DNA of 46,832 bases from an uncultured Phycisphaerales bacterium (GCA_903871935.1 CAIQIQ010000022.1:1-46832), one strand, 5' to 3'. Numbered from the stretch's first letter, positions 1 to 8,752 are shown. The notes: generated by a model from the sequence alone, not told the origin. Program-made: numbers and translations.

Positions 1-300
1 AATGCCATGCACATCACGGCATCGGTGTTTATCAACGACAATGAGTCAGGACTGCATGAGGATTACAAGCGATGGCTGGAGCAGCTCGCGCCATACGACC
101 CCTCGACACAGCGATACCAGCACAACCGCACCGGCGAGGACAACGGCGATGCCCACCTTAAGCGTCAGATCATGGGGCGTGAGGTCGTGATTGCGATAAC
201 CAAGGGCAAACTGGATTTCGGCCCGTGGGAACAGGCGTTCTACGGCGAATTCGACGGCCGACGGAATAAGCGCGTACTGGTGAAGATCATTGGGGAATAA
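1..300 (+). CDS. yjbQ: YjbQ/UPF0047 family protein, 5' end cut by window edge
   Basis: The frame is open from base 1 and ends at TAA 298-300, giving 99 residues of a family whose members usually run to about 130-140, so the N-terminal third lies outside the window. The visible part carries the family core: the [14 protein letters not shown] stretch, the [12 protein letters not shown] stretch with its conserved His, and the C-terminal [11 protein letters not shown] and GEFDGRR motifs. The family (secondary thiamine-phosphate synthase enzyme fold) has a small beta-barrel trimer structure; its physiological role is not settled, although weak thiamine-phosphate synthase activity has been reported for E. 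coli YjbQ. A perfect palindrome begins 24 bp after the stop and could end transcription. Confidence 0.88.
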   Translation, partial: NAMHITASVFINDNESGLHEDYKRWLEQLAPYDPSTQRYQHNRTGEDNGDAHLKRQIMGREVVIAITKGKLDFGPWEQAFYGEFDGRRNKRVLVKIIGE

Positions 301-324
301 CGGGCCTCTGTCGTGGATTTCAGC

Positions 325-372
325 ATTAAAGGGGTCGGGAGTCTTTTCAAAAAGACTCCCGACCCCTTTAAT
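325..372. repeat. Perfect 23-bp inverted repeat (palindrome copy 1)
   Basis: The arms at 325-347 and 350-372 are exact reverse complements separated by two bases (CA). The core is AAAGGGGTCGGGAGTC and its complement, with T-rich and A-rich inner ends. It lies 25 bp after the YjbQ-family stop and 19 bp before the -35 of the next gene. It may act as a bidirectional terminator, or it may be a REP-like palindrome. A near-identical copy sits at 1335-1378. Confidence 0.85.
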
Positions 373-390
373 GCCTTCGCGCTGCAGATG

Positions 391-417
391 TTGCCTTGCA
401 TCGCTCTATGTTATATT
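391..417 (+). promoter_or_regulatory. Candidate promoter of AKR-like copy 1
   Basis: TTGCCT (391-396) and TATATT (412-417) are separated by 15 bp. The same pair with the same spacing precedes copy 2 (TTGCCT and TATACT), while surrounding bases differ more. The predicted RNA start is about 27 nt upstream of the ATG at 451. The short spacer lowers confidence. Confidence 0.4.
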
Positions 418-450
418 GTTGGTTTGTCATCTTATGGAGTAGGACAACCT

Positions 451-1317
451 ATGCAGAAGTTCCCGCGCACCACGGTCGGCGGCGTGTCTATTTCCCGCAT
501 GATCATCGGCACCAACTGGTTCATGGGCTATAGCCACACCACGGCTGCCAAGGACCAGTACATCAATGAGCACCACAAGAACCGCAAGGCAATGGCCGAC
601 GTTTTTGAGGTGTTTATCAAGGCAGGCGTCGACACCATCATGGGTCAGATCCAGAGCCCCCCGCTGCATGATGCCGTGCAGGAGGCCCAGCAGCGCACCG
701 GGCAGAAGATGATTATCGTCTCCACCCCCGGGTTTCCTGTGAAGGCTGACACCCCCGAGAAGGGCTTCAGCGAGGCGGAGCTCGACAAGATCTGCGCGGA
801 TGATGCCAAATTCGGCGCCGTATTTTGCATGCCGCACCAGTCCACGACCGATGCGCTGCTTGATCGCTGCAGCCGTAAGATCCGCAAGCTGGACCAGATC
901 ACAGCAGCCATCCGGCGCCACGGCATGATCCCGGGCCTGTCGACCCACATGCCCGAATCGGTCACCTACGCGGACGAGTCGGGCGCGGATGTCGAAACCT
1001 ACATCCAGATCTACAACTCGATGGGCTTTCTCATGCAAATCGAGGTGGACTGGATTCAGCGCGTGATCCTGGGCGCGAAAAAGCCGGTGATGACGATCAA
1101 GCCGTTTGCGGCCGGGCAGATTCGCCCGCTGCAGGGACTGACTTTCGTGTGGAACTCGATCCGGCCGATAGACATGGTCACCGTCGGCACGATGTCGCCG
1201 CGAGAAGCCGAGGAAGTGATCGAAATGTCGATGGGCATCCTCGAGCGCCGATCGATCCAGCTCAACCTGCAGGAAACCCGCTCCAAGGCTTCAGTGAAAC
1301 CACTGGTGAAGAAGTAA
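451..1317 (+). CDS. Aldo/keto-reductase-like TIM-barrel protein, copy 1
   Basis: This 288-residue protein starts at the ATG that follows a GGAG at 435-438; longer frames to 313 would run through the upstream palindrome and promoter. The N-terminus (VGGVSISRMIIGTNW) and the C-terminal block (MTIKPFAAGQIRPLQG, then TVGTMSPREAEEVIE) resemble the first and last strands of aldo/keto reductases, so a TIM barrel is likely. I do not see the full canonical catalytic tetrad, so enzymatic activity is uncertain; it could be an AKR-fold hydrolase or lyase. A second copy follows 139 bp downstream. The last 110 or so residues are identical between the copies apart from the extreme C-terminal tail, whereas the N-terminal half differs at many positions. 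Confidence 0.72.
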   Translation: MQKFPRTTVGGVSISRMIIGTNWFMGYSHTTAAKDQYINEHHKNRKAMADVFEVFIKAGVDTIMGQIQSPPLHDAVQEAQQRTGQKMIIVSTPGFPVKADTPEKGFSEAELDKICADDAKFGAVFCMPHQSTTDALLDRCSRKIRKLDQITAAIRRHGMIPGLSTHMPESVTYADESGADVETYIQIYNSMGFLMQIEVDWIQRVILGAKKPVMTIKPFAAGQIRPLQGLTFVWNSIRPIDMVTVGTMSPREAEEVIEMSMGILERRSIQLNLQETRSKASVKPLVKK

Positions 1318-1334
1318 ATCAGGTTGCGGAGAGT

Positions 1335-1378
1335 TAAAGGGGTCGGGAGTCTTTTAAAAAAGACTCCCGACCCCTTTA
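1335..1378. repeat. Perfect 21-bp inverted repeat (palindrome copy 2)
   Basis: The arms 1335-1355 and 1358-1378 are exact reverse complements around AA. The sequence is almost identical to the palindrome at 325-372, differing at the loop and outermost bases. It sits 17 bp after the stop of copy 1 and 17 bp before the -35 of copy 2, the same relative position as the first palindrome. It is either part of the tandem duplication unit or an independent REP-like element; it could also terminate transcription of copy 1. Confidence 0.85.
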
Positions 1379-1395
1379 TTGCGGCGGCGCGGCAT

Positions 1396-1422
1396 TTGCC
1401 TTGCATCCCCCTCTGTTATACT
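1396..1422 (+). promoter_or_regulatory. Candidate promoter of AKR-like copy 2
   Basis: TTGCCT (1396-1401) and TATACT (1417-1422) have a 15-bp spacer, the same arrangement as the pair at 391-417. The -10 is closer to consensus than in copy 1. Conservation of both hexamers and their spacing between the duplicates is the main support. Confidence 0.45.
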
Positions 1423-1456
1423 GTTGAATTGTCGCAATCATGGAGTAGTGCAACCT

Positions 1457-2320
1457 ATGCAGAAGTTCCCGCGCACGACTGTCGGCGGCGTGTCCGTTTC
1501 GCGCATGATCATTGGCACCAACTGGATGGTGGGCTGCAGCCACACCACTGAGGCCAAGGACCAGTACATCAATGAGCACGTCAAGAATCCCAAGGCGATT
1601 GCCGACATCATTGAGGTCTTTATCAAGGCGGGCGTTGACACGTTCATGGGCCAGATCCAGAACGCCCCGCTGTTTGATGCGGTACAGGAAGCGCAGCAGC
1701 GCACCGGTCAGAAGATCATCGTCGTCTCTACTCCCGGTCTTCCCGTGAAACCTGAGACTCCTGAAAAGGGCTTCAGTGAAGGAGATCTGAACAGGATCTG
1801 CGAGGAACAGGTCAAGTGCGGCGCTACGTTCTGCATGCCGCATATGGCCGCGACTGATGCTCTGGTCGACCGCTGCAGCCGCAAGATCCGCAAGATGGAT
1901 CAGGTCTGTGCGGCCATCCGCCGGCACGGAATGATCCCCGGTCTTTCCACGCACATGCCCGAATCGGTCACCTATGCGGACGAATCGGGGCTCGACGTTG
2001 AAACCTATATCCAGATCTACAATTCGATGGGTTATCTCATGCAGATCGAAGTTGACTGGATTCAACGCGTGATTCTGGGCGCGAAGAAACCAGTGATGAC
2101 GATTAAGCCGTTTGCGGCCGGCCAGATTCGCCCGCTGCAGGGCCTGACCTTCGTGTGGAACTCGATCCGGCCGATCGATATGGTCACCGTCGGCACGATG
2201 TCGCCGCGAGAAGCCGAGGAAGTGATCGAGATGTCGATGGGCATCCTCGAGCGCCGATCGATCCAGCTCAACCTGCAGGAAACCCGCTCCAAGGCTTCGG
2301 TGAAGCCGGTCGCCAGGTAG
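1457..2320 (+). CDS. Aldo/keto-reductase-like TIM-barrel protein, copy 2
   Basis: This 287-residue paralogue of the preceding gene starts at the matching ATG 1457. The upstream frame is open to 1379 but lies in the palindrome and promoter. From LMQIEVDWIQ to KASVKP the two proteins are identical. At DNA level the final 170 bp (about 2150-2315) carry only a handful of synonymous differences, while the 100 bp before it carry many and the first half carries amino-acid changes. This gradient fits an old tandem duplication with later gene conversion of the 3' end. The fold call is as for copy 1; the substrate is unknown. Confidence 0.72.
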   Translation: MQKFPRTTVGGVSVSRMIIGTNWMVGCSHTTEAKDQYINEHVKNPKAIADIIEVFIKAGVDTFMGQIQNAPLFDAVQEAQQRTGQKIIVVSTPGLPVKPETPEKGFSEGDLNRICEEQVKCGATFCMPHMAATDALVDRCSRKIRKMDQVCAAIRRHGMIPGLSTHMPESVTYADESGLDVETYIQIYNSMGYLMQIEVDWIQRVILGAKKPVMTIKPFAAGQIRPLQGLTFVWNSIRPIDMVTVGTMSPREAEEVIEMSMGILERRSIQLNLQETRSKASVKPVAR

Positions 2321-2454
2321 AGCATCCCGGCGCGCCATGGATACGGACAGGTTTCCCGCGCAAAGAGCATGGGAGTGGCGCAGTCACTTGGTCGCAGCGA
2401 TCCGTGCGCGAGACGATAGACGCCGTCAACCAGGAACCGAGCGTTCGTTACGTA

Positions 2455-3708
2455 ATGCCTGAACCCACCCCCATCCTTCCCTACGCTGTGCCCGACCCGG
2501 CCGCTCCACACCCGGCCAAACCCTACGTGGTCGGCATCCTCATCGGTCTCTCCGCCGCGTTCCTCTTCTGCGGCTACGAACTGGTGCGCAGCCCGACCAA
2601 CACCCTGTTCAAAGCCGCCTACGGCAAGGCAGCTCTCCCCTACGTGATGGCTGCCACACCGGTTGGCGTGGTCGTGCTGCTCTATATCTATGGCCGGTTG
2701 CTGACCTGGCTCGGCCCGCGCTGGACGCTGGTTGCCACCACGATTGGCTCCTGCGCCATCCTCGCCGGCTCCTATGGCGCGATTGCTGCCGGCTGGAACT
2801 TCGCAGCCGCCATCCTCTACGTTGTCCGCGAGGCTTACATCGTTCTGCTGATGGAGCAGTACTGGTCTTTCCTGAACAGCACGCTGGGTGAGGCCAACGC
2901 CCGCAGACTCAACGGACCAATCTGCGGCATCGGTTCAGGCGGATCCATCGTTGGAGGCATCCTCGTGGGCACCCTCGCCACCAAAGTCGGCAGCCCCGCC
3001 CTGCTGCTGCTGGGCGCTGCAATCACCCTCCCAACGGCGCTACTCACGTGGCTCGCCTATCAGTATGGCGGTCAGCCCCAGCCCCGTCCCGATGAGCCCC
3101 ACAGTGATACCCTGGGCTCGCGCCTGCTTTTCCGCCAGCCCATCCTCGCCATTCTTCTGGGTGTGATCCTGCTGACCCAGGCCATTTCCGGCCTTACGGA
3201 CCTCTCATTCCAGGGCATCCTCCAGGATGCCATTCCCGACCAGGACAAGCAGACGGCCTTCTCGGGCTGGTTCTACATGTGGCTGAACATCGCGGCCGCC
3301 TTCATGCAGTTCGGCGCCACCCCCCTGCTCCTCTGGCTCGTCCCGACCCGGCGCATCCACATTGCCATCCCCTTGATCCATGTCTGCACCTGCGCCTATC
3401 TATGGGGCAGCCCGACACTCTTGAGCGCTGGCATCGCCTACATGGTGTTCAAGGTGCTCGACTACTCGATTTTCCGCGCTGCGAAAGAGTTGCTCTACAT
3501 CCCCCTCTCCTTCGACGCCCGCTATCGCGCCAAGGAACTGATCGACGTCTTCGGCTATCGCTTTGGCAAAGGGGGCATGTCGCTGGTTGTGGCTGCTCTG
3601 CAGAAACCTGGCCAGGCGGTTGCCGCGCCCATCCTCGCCCTCATCGCCGCTGGCGCCGCCGTGGCCTGGGCTGCGCTGGCGATTCCGCTGACTCGCCGGA
3701 AGGCGTGA
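2455..3708 (+). CDS. Tlc/AAA-type (ATP:ADP antiporter-like) membrane transporter
   Basis: The product has 417 residues and about ten to twelve hydrophobic segments starting near residue 23 (VVGILIGLSAAFLFCGYELV). The RSPTNTLFKAAYG stretch, the VVREAYIVLLMEQYWSFLNS segment and the following GGSIVGG motif match the Tlc/Npt (MFS-like nucleotide exchange) family. Parasite ATP/ADP translocases are near 500 residues, so this is a shorter, free-living-type homologue, and nucleotide transport is not assured; a general MFS role is equally possible. The ATG at 2455 is used because upstream sequence is an antisense-like extension into copy 2 of the AKR-like gene. It ends 2 bp before the convergent HMA gene. 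Confidence 0.68.
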   Translation: MPEPTPILPYAVPDPAAPHPAKPYVVGILIGLSAAFLFCGYELVRSPTNTLFKAAYGKAALPYVMAATPVGVVVLLYIYGRLLTWLGPRWTLVATTIGSCAILAGSYGAIAAGWNFAAAILYVVREAYIVLLMEQYWSFLNSTLGEANARRLNGPICGIGSGGSIVGGILVGTLATKVGSPALLLLGAAITLPTALLTWLAYQYGGQPQPRPDEPHSDTLGSRLLFRQPILAILLGVILLTQAISGLTDLSFQGILQDAIPDQDKQTAFSGWFYMWLNIAAAFMQFGATPLLLWLVPTRRIHIAIPLIHVCTCAYLWGSPTLLSAGIAYMVFKVLDYSIFRAAKELLYIPLSFDARYRAKELIDVFGYRFGKGGMSLVVAALQKPGQAVAAPILALIAAGAAVAWAALAIPLTRRKA

Positions 3709-3710
3709 AG

Positions 3711-3968
3711 TTAGTTCACGCCAAATTCGTTGCGCGTGAACCCAATTGCCTTGTAACCGGCCTGAGTCACAGCATGCATCAGGTCGTCAACGCCAACTCT
3801 GGAAGCATCAAAAAGCACCGATGCCTGCGCGGTCGGGAAATCCACCTCGACCTCGCTGACCCCCGCCAGGCGTTTGAGCGATCGCTGGATCGCCTGCTCG
3901 CATTTATGGCAATGCATCCCCTCAATACCAATAACAACGAGGTGATCGCGTGCGTGATCCTGCAACAT
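3711..3968 (-). CDS. Heavy-metal-associated (HMA) domain protein, CopZ/MerP-like
   Basis: This is a single-domain 85-residue protein. The metal-binding loop GMHCHKC has C20 and C23, and the beta-alpha-beta-beta-alpha-beta order fits an HMA fold with the usual late Val/Phe-rich strands. Such proteins carry Cu(I) or similar soft metals to a P-type ATPase or a sensor; no ATPase gene lies in the window, so the partner is unknown. The start at 3968 is chosen because GGAGGAG lies 8 bp upstream on the minus strand; the frame itself is open to 4031. The stop is 2 bp from the Tlc-like gene stop, so the two genes converge. Confidence 0.85.
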   Translation of the reverse strand: MLQDHARDHLVVIGIEGMHCHKCEQAIQRSLKRLAGVSEVEVDFPTAQASVLFDASRVGVDDLMHAVTQAGYKAIGFTRNEFGVN

Positions 3969-4261
3969 AATACCGTCTCCTCCTGGTACGCGCAATACGG
4001 TAGAATCCCGGAATTGCGAACGCAACCCCATTTGCGCTTCAATCTTGAAGTAAAATGAAAAGCGGAAAAGAGAGGTCTATATCCATTACGAACGGCGCCA
4101 TGGTCAGAATCCTGCTGAAACCAGGCAGAAGATGGCTTGATCTTGGCGGCTTGTTCGTGGATAGTCCGATATCGTCCGAGTTTTGATGAGATTTACTTGA
4201 CGCAAACGTCGATTGCAGGGAGACTTACGCTTGAAATCGATCCTCGGGTGCAAGAGGGTGA

Positions 4262-6559
4262 ATGATGCCAGTTCAGGCTTCATGTGAGCATTGCGGATTT
4301 TCCTATGTCGCCAAAGACGACATGGCAGGGAAGAGGGTGCGCTGTCGCAACTGCGGGCAGATTTTCACCATCTCCCTGGCGAGCTCTTCCCAGTCGGTAT
4401 CTGGGGCTAACGCGCCGCCCACCACTGCCTCTGACCAGGCAGCGGCGTCGCCATTCCAGTCTGATCTGAAACTGCCTTCACTGGAAGATCTGCCCGATGT
4501 GCCCAGCGCACCGTCTCCCTACGAGCGCAACAGCGACATCACCCGCGTGATGCCTGCAATCGAGACCACCGAAAGCAATATGACCGGCGGCATTGGCTCG
4601 GCAAAGAGCATGATGCAGCGTACCGGAGACCCCGGGACGTTCGACGTCGCCGAAGGCGCGCCGGCCGCGGTGGTCCGCCCATTCAAACCCTTCGATTTCC
4701 CATTTGCACCGGAATTGGACAGGTTCGCACCCAAGATCGTGCTCTGGCTCATGCTGATCTGGGTGGCGTACGTTGCCTTCGCCTGGAATCCCGCGGATTC
4801 TGCTGCGATTCCTGAGCCGTACCTGCCGATGGTGAATGACACCTACCCGGCCTGGGCTGGATTGATCCCTGCGGCCGTCATGCTGGTCATCTTTGCAATC
4901 TTGTGGCTGCCGCTGTTTGCCTTGGCGCTGCACAAGCTCAGCACGGTACTTAGATTCCAGACGCCCACGGACAACAAGAGCCGAGCAGCGGCGCTGGCTG
5001 TATTTCCGTTTGCGCTGGGATCGGTCCTCTGGCTCACTGGCTGGAGCATCGGCTCATTGGTCTCGGGCGTAGTTCTGGGTATCATCATCGGGACACCGGC
5101 CGCCTGGTTCCTCTATCGCCTCAGGGAGAAGGAAATCCCCTATGCAGCGATCTTCCTGTCGGTATCCAGTGTTGTCGCAACGACTCTGAGCATCGCCCTG
5201 TACACGGGCGCCAATCAGGTTCTGAGCCATACGCTGAGCGCCTCTGGCAAAGGGAATCTGTTTGATGTCAGCCCGATGGGTCCACACCTGAACTGGCCGC
5301 AACCGCAGAATGGTCGATTGGCCACGAGCAAAACACCCGCCGGTGGCACTGGGACGACGCCTACTCGCGAGAGCCCTGCGGGTGGGAATGCCGGCGGAAC
5401 GGCCGCAGTCGTCGAGGTTGCACCACAGGGCTTGCTGCGGGACCGGAAGGAGTTCAAGTTCGATCGTGACCCGCTGCGCATACTGCTTGTCCCGGGACGA
5501 GACGATGTGGTGGGCGTCGGCGTGCAGGCAAAAGACAGTACCGACCAGGAGGTCATCCGCTACAAGATCGACGACAAATCCACCAGCCCCATGCGTGACG
5601 TGCCGGCTCTCGCCCCTGGCGATGCGTGCATGTCTCCGGATGCCAATCGGATGGCCCTGCTGGTGCGCTCCATGGGCAACATACCGGTTGTGAAGGTGTG
5701 GTCCTTTGTGACCAACAAACTGGAGATGAGCTATAGCCCTCCTGAATGGCAGGCTACTGACGCGATCCAGATTCTGGGCTTCCTGAGCGATTCGCAGATT
5801 GTCTGCACACGCAGGCAGAGGGGCGCGTTCCAGCCGCTGACGCTGGACCTGCGGACCGGAGCCGCCCAGCCCTGGTATGTTGCACCCGCGGGGGCGTTGG
5901 AGGACAAGACCAGAGATGTGCACAGTCAGATGATGGCGTCAAGTACCGACCTCAAGAGCATCGCCGTGACCGCGTTCAGCCAGGATGGCAAAGGGTGGCT
6001 GCGAATCTACCACTCTGATGGTACTGTGGCCGACTGCGACCTGCGGATTCGAGACCGGGCTGTGGCCCTGAACCCGACGGGTCTGTCGTTTTCGCCCGAT
6101 GGGACGAAGGTTGCGGCGTCGTTTGAACGCCCGGGCGCGATGTCGATCCTCACCTGCCCGGCCACCAGCAACGACACCGCCACACCAGCCTTTGACGGCA
6201 CCGCGAGCTTTACATTGGGCATCAAGCCGCCGGAGCGCGACCCGATGAATCCTCGCGACACGAATCCCCGCGATCGCGACATGGCTTCCCGCGACACCGC
6301 CCCCCCGCCGCAGAACCAGCTCGTCTGGCTGGCAGGCGGCGACCGCTGGCTCTATGGCCGAATGATCATCGATGGTCCCACGCAGCAGAAACAGGGCACC
6401 ATTGACTTGGGTCCACAGGTGCTGCAGATGACGATCACCGACGGCGAGAAGCTCTGTGCGCTGGTAACCACGGAGCGCGGCAACGTACTGGTCCGCGCAA
6501 CTATTGCGACTTCGGCAACGCCGGCCGGCACGATCGATGCAACTACCTCCAGACCGTAG
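4262..6559 (+). CDS. MJ0042 zinc-ribbon, five-TM protein with C-terminal propeller-like domain
   Basis: The 765-residue product has three parts. The N-terminus is a zinc ribbon with C8, C11, C28 and C31 (CEHCGFSYV ... RCRNCGQ), the MJ0042 finger type common in Planctomycetota. After a low-complexity linker come five hydrophobic helices at about residues 158-177, 198-222, 243-266, 267-287 and 293-316. The remaining 380 residues look like irregular WD40/YVTN-type blades (LSFSPDGTKVAASFERPG is a typical blade strand). Near residues 660-680 is a charged tract with repeats of NPRD/SRD. Function is unknown; a membrane-anchored sensor or scaffold is plausible. The start is ATGATG at 4262/4265 behind AGAGGG. 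A TTGACG at 4197 may be a -35. Confidence 0.78.
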   Translation: MMPVQASCEHCGFSYVAKDDMAGKRVRCRNCGQIFTISLASSSQSVSGANAPPTTASDQAAASPFQSDLKLPSLEDLPDVPSAPSPYERNSDITRVMPAIETTESNMTGGIGSAKSMMQRTGDPGTFDVAEGAPAAVVRPFKPFDFPFAPELDRFAPKIVLWLMLIWVAYVAFAWNPADSAAIPEPYLPMVNDTYPAWAGLIPAAVMLVIFAILWLPLFALALHKLSTVLRFQTPTDNKSRAAALAVFPFALGSVLWLTGWSIGSLVSGVVLGIIIGTPAAWFLYRLREKEIPYAAIFLSVSSVVATTLSIALYTGANQVLSHTLSASGKGNLFDVSPMGPHLNWPQPQNGRLATSKTPAGGTGTTPTRESPAGGNAGGTAAVVEVAPQGLLRDRKEFKFDRDPLRILLVPGRDDVVGVGVQAKDSTDQEVIRYKIDDKSTSPMRDVPALAPGDACMSPDANRMALLVRSMGNIPVVKVWSFVTNKLEMSYSPPEWQATDAIQILGFLSDSQIVCTRRQRGAFQPLTLDLRTGAAQPWYVAPAGALEDKTRDVHSQMMASSTDLKSIAVTAFSQDGKGWLRIYHSDGTVADCDLRIRDRAVALNPTGLSFSPDGTKVAASFERPGAMSILTCPATSNDTATPAFDGTASFTLGIKPPERDPMNPRDTNPRDRDMASRDTAPPPQNQLVWLAGGDRWLYGRMIIDGPTQQKQGTIDLGPQVLQMTITDGEKLCALVTTERGNVLVRATIATSATPAGTIDATTSRP

Positions 6560-6638
6560 CAATTCCATCCATTCTTCACCGTGAATCCCGAGCGGCGTTG
6601 CGCCAGCGCGCGGGCGTGCAGCAGTATCGGCAACAGGG

Positions 6639-6644
6639 TATGAT
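6639..6644 (+). promoter_or_regulatory. Candidate -10 of the tRNA-Arg gene
   Basis: TATGAT lies 12 bp before the mature tRNA 5' end. No good -35 is visible at the matching distance (GTGCAG near 6617), so the call rests on the -10 and its position. Confidence 0.3.
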
Positions 6645-6656
6645 CGGGCATCAGTT

Positions 6657-6730
<74 letters not shown>

Positions 6731-6781
6731 TTTGGGAAACACCACACGGGGTCAGTGCCGGAAACCCAGCCAGGAGTGTTC

Positions 6782-7897
6782 ATGTCGCAATCGCAGATCA
6801 CATCGCGCGAGCGAGTCCATAACGCCATGGGTCGAAAGCCCAATGATCGCGTGCCATATAACTTCCGGGCGGAGCCAGAGGTCTATGACAAGATCAGGCG
6901 ATCTCGAGGGCTAAGCACCGATGAGGCCGTCCGGGTCTGGGCTCGCTCGGATATCCGGGATGCAGGAGGCATCTTTTCCGAAGGTGGTTATGGGGGATAC
7001 AGCGGGTTTGGGTCCAAAGACCGGGATATTGGAAATGGCGTACAGGAGGATTTCTGGGGTGTGCGGCGCCAGCGCGTATCCTATGAAGGCGGCTCCTACA
7101 TCGACATATGCCATTGGCCTCTGAAGGCAATGTCGATGGACGATATCAGGAAGTATCGATGGCCGCGGCCCCAAGACATCTTTGATTTCACCACGTTGCC
7201 GCAGCGGATAGCCAGTTTGAACCAGGGCAATGAGTACTTCTGGATGATTGAAACGGAGAGTCTGTTTGACCGCTGTTGGGCCCTGCGGGGCATGGAACAG
7301 TTCATGACCGATATGCTGGTGGAGCCGGAGCTCGCTGACTATATGTTGAGCCAGATGGCCGACTTTTTCTGTCAATACACGCAGATGATTCTGCGGGCGA
7401 GTAAGGGGGCGCTTGATGCCATAGGACTTTACAATGATCTGGGAACCCAGATCTCGATGATGATCAGTCCGGAGTTGTATCGGACGTTCATTAAGCCCCG
7501 GCAAAAGCGCCTGATAGAACTGGCACACGGACAGGGCTGCAAGGTCTTTTACCATTCCTGCGGAGGGATTCTTCCGGTGGTGGAGGATCTGATCGAAATC
7601 GGAGTTGATATTCTTGATCCGCTGCAGATGCGGGCGATGAACGTTAGTCCGGAAGATCTCTATCGTCGATTTGGCGGCCGAGTCACATTCCATGGCGGCC
7701 TCAATACCCAGCACTTTATGCCCACGGCCAAACCCTCCGAGATCGCTCAGGAGACTCGTCACCTTATCCAGGCTCTGGGCCCGGACGGAGGGTTTATTGT
7801 GGCCGGCACCCATCTGTACCAGGTGGACATTCCGGTGGAGAATATTGAAGCGGTTCACCAGGCGATTGCCGGGCAGACAGATTCGGGCGCCCAATAG
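6782..7897 (+). CDS. UroD-like (uroporphyrinogen decarboxylase superfamily) protein
   Basis: The product has 371 residues. The start at 6782 has AGGAG 5 bp upstream. The N-terminal TSRERVHNAMGRKPNDRVPYNF matches the first helix and strand of the superfamily. The central GCKVFYHSCGGILPVVEDLIEIGVD segment carries the His-x-Cys-Gly motif typical of the methyltransferase-type members (MtaA/MtbA-like), and it is followed by FHGGLNTQ. It lacks the arginine-rich start of true HemE, so haem synthesis is unlikely. In this phylum such proteins are often found in sugar-catabolic loci and are usually of unknown function. It is convergent with the AraC gene, 4 bp apart. Confidence 0.82.
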   Translation: MSQSQITSRERVHNAMGRKPNDRVPYNFRAEPEVYDKIRRSRGLSTDEAVRVWARSDIRDAGGIFSEGGYGGYSGFGSKDRDIGNGVQEDFWGVRRQRVSYEGGSYIDICHWPLKAMSMDDIRKYRWPRPQDIFDFTTLPQRIASLNQGNEYFWMIETESLFDRCWALRGMEQFMTDMLVEPELADYMLSQMADFFCQYTQMILRASKGALDAIGLYNDLGTQISMMISPELYRTFIKPRQKRLIELAHGQGCKVFYHSCGGILPVVEDLIEIGVDILDPLQMRAMNVSPEDLYRRFGGRVTFHGGLNTQHFMPTAKPSEIAQETRHLIQALGPDGGFIVAGTHLYQVDIPVENIEAVHQAIAGQTDSGAQ

Positions 7898-7901
7898 ACC
7901 G

Positions 7902-8678
7902 CTAGCCAGCGCAGCTTCGGCGATACTGCAGCGGGGGGACGCCGACGGCTTTGGTGAATTGCCGCGTGAAGAAGAAGACATCCTTGTAGGCAAGCTTCTG
8001 CGCGATCTGTTTGATGGGCCAGTCCTTCTCGGCCAGCATTCGCTGGGCTTCGGCGATGCGCTGGTGGATCTGGTACTCCTTGGGAGAATGCCCCGTCGCC
8101 GCGGCAAAGCGCCGGCGCAAGGTACGCTCCGATACGCCGGCGCGCTGCGCCAGGACGTCAATGCCCGGTGCGTTCCAATCGTCCGCTTCGTGCAAAACTC
8201 GAATTGCCCGCGACACCACAACATCCGCCTGCGTGCGTGCGCGAGCCTCCGCGAGCTCGATCAGAATGCCCTCCAGCACATTCATCGCCCGGCGCGCTCC
8301 CCATTCATCCGTCCGCCGGCTCAGGGCCAGAAGCTCATCAAACCGCCAGGAGTAATCCGCCCCAAATGCCGGCCGCTGCGGCGGCACCGGGAAGAGCCCC
8401 TCCTCTCGCCATTCGCGCAGCCGTTGCCCACGAAATGCGACGTAGTGATGATCCCAATGCGCCCCGAGCGGCCAGGCGTGAAAGCTGATTCGCGGCCCCG
8501 GATAGCAGGACCAGAAATAGCGGCCTGAGAGCAGGTGGCGCTGCGGTCCAATGAATAGCTCCACCGCGCCATCGGCCATGTACTGAAGTGTGTAATAGTC
8601 CTGAAAGACTTTGGCGACCTGATGCCGGCAATCGGCGACCGCCTGCCCGTAGAGAAAGATAAGATCGCGCTGCGCCAT
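7902..8678 (-). CDS. AraC-family transcriptional regulator
   Basis: This 258-residue protein has an N-terminal cupin-like ligand domain (HLLSGRYFWSCYPGPRISFHAW, residues about 45-75) and a C-terminal double helix-turn-helix (about 160-255: IDVLAQRAGVSERTLRRRF, then IKQIAQKLAYKDVFFFTRQFTKAVGVPP). The second HTH has the standard AraC signature. It is divergent from the GH88 gene with 74 bp between start codons, which makes it the likely regulator of the 8753-14670 run. The ligand is probably a sugar or uronate, by context only. Confidence 0.9.
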   Translation of the reverse strand: MAQRDLIFLYGQAVADCRHQVAKVFQDYYTLQYMADGAVELFIGPQRHLLSGRYFWSCYPGPRISFHAWPLGAHWDHHYVAFRGQRLREWREEGLFPVPPQRPAFGADYSWRFDELLALSRRTDEWGARRAMNVLEGILIELAEARARTQADVVVSRAIRVLHEADDWNAPGIDVLAQRAGVSERTLRRRFAAATGHSPKEYQIHQRIAEAQRMLAEKDWPIKQIAQKLAYKDVFFFTRQFTKAVGVPPLQYRRSCAG

Positions 8679-8752
8679 GTGGCCGAATAGTACAAAAGAT
8701 GCCCCATCCGTCCATAGCGTCGGCTTTCGTCGGACTCTAGGATACGGCCGTC

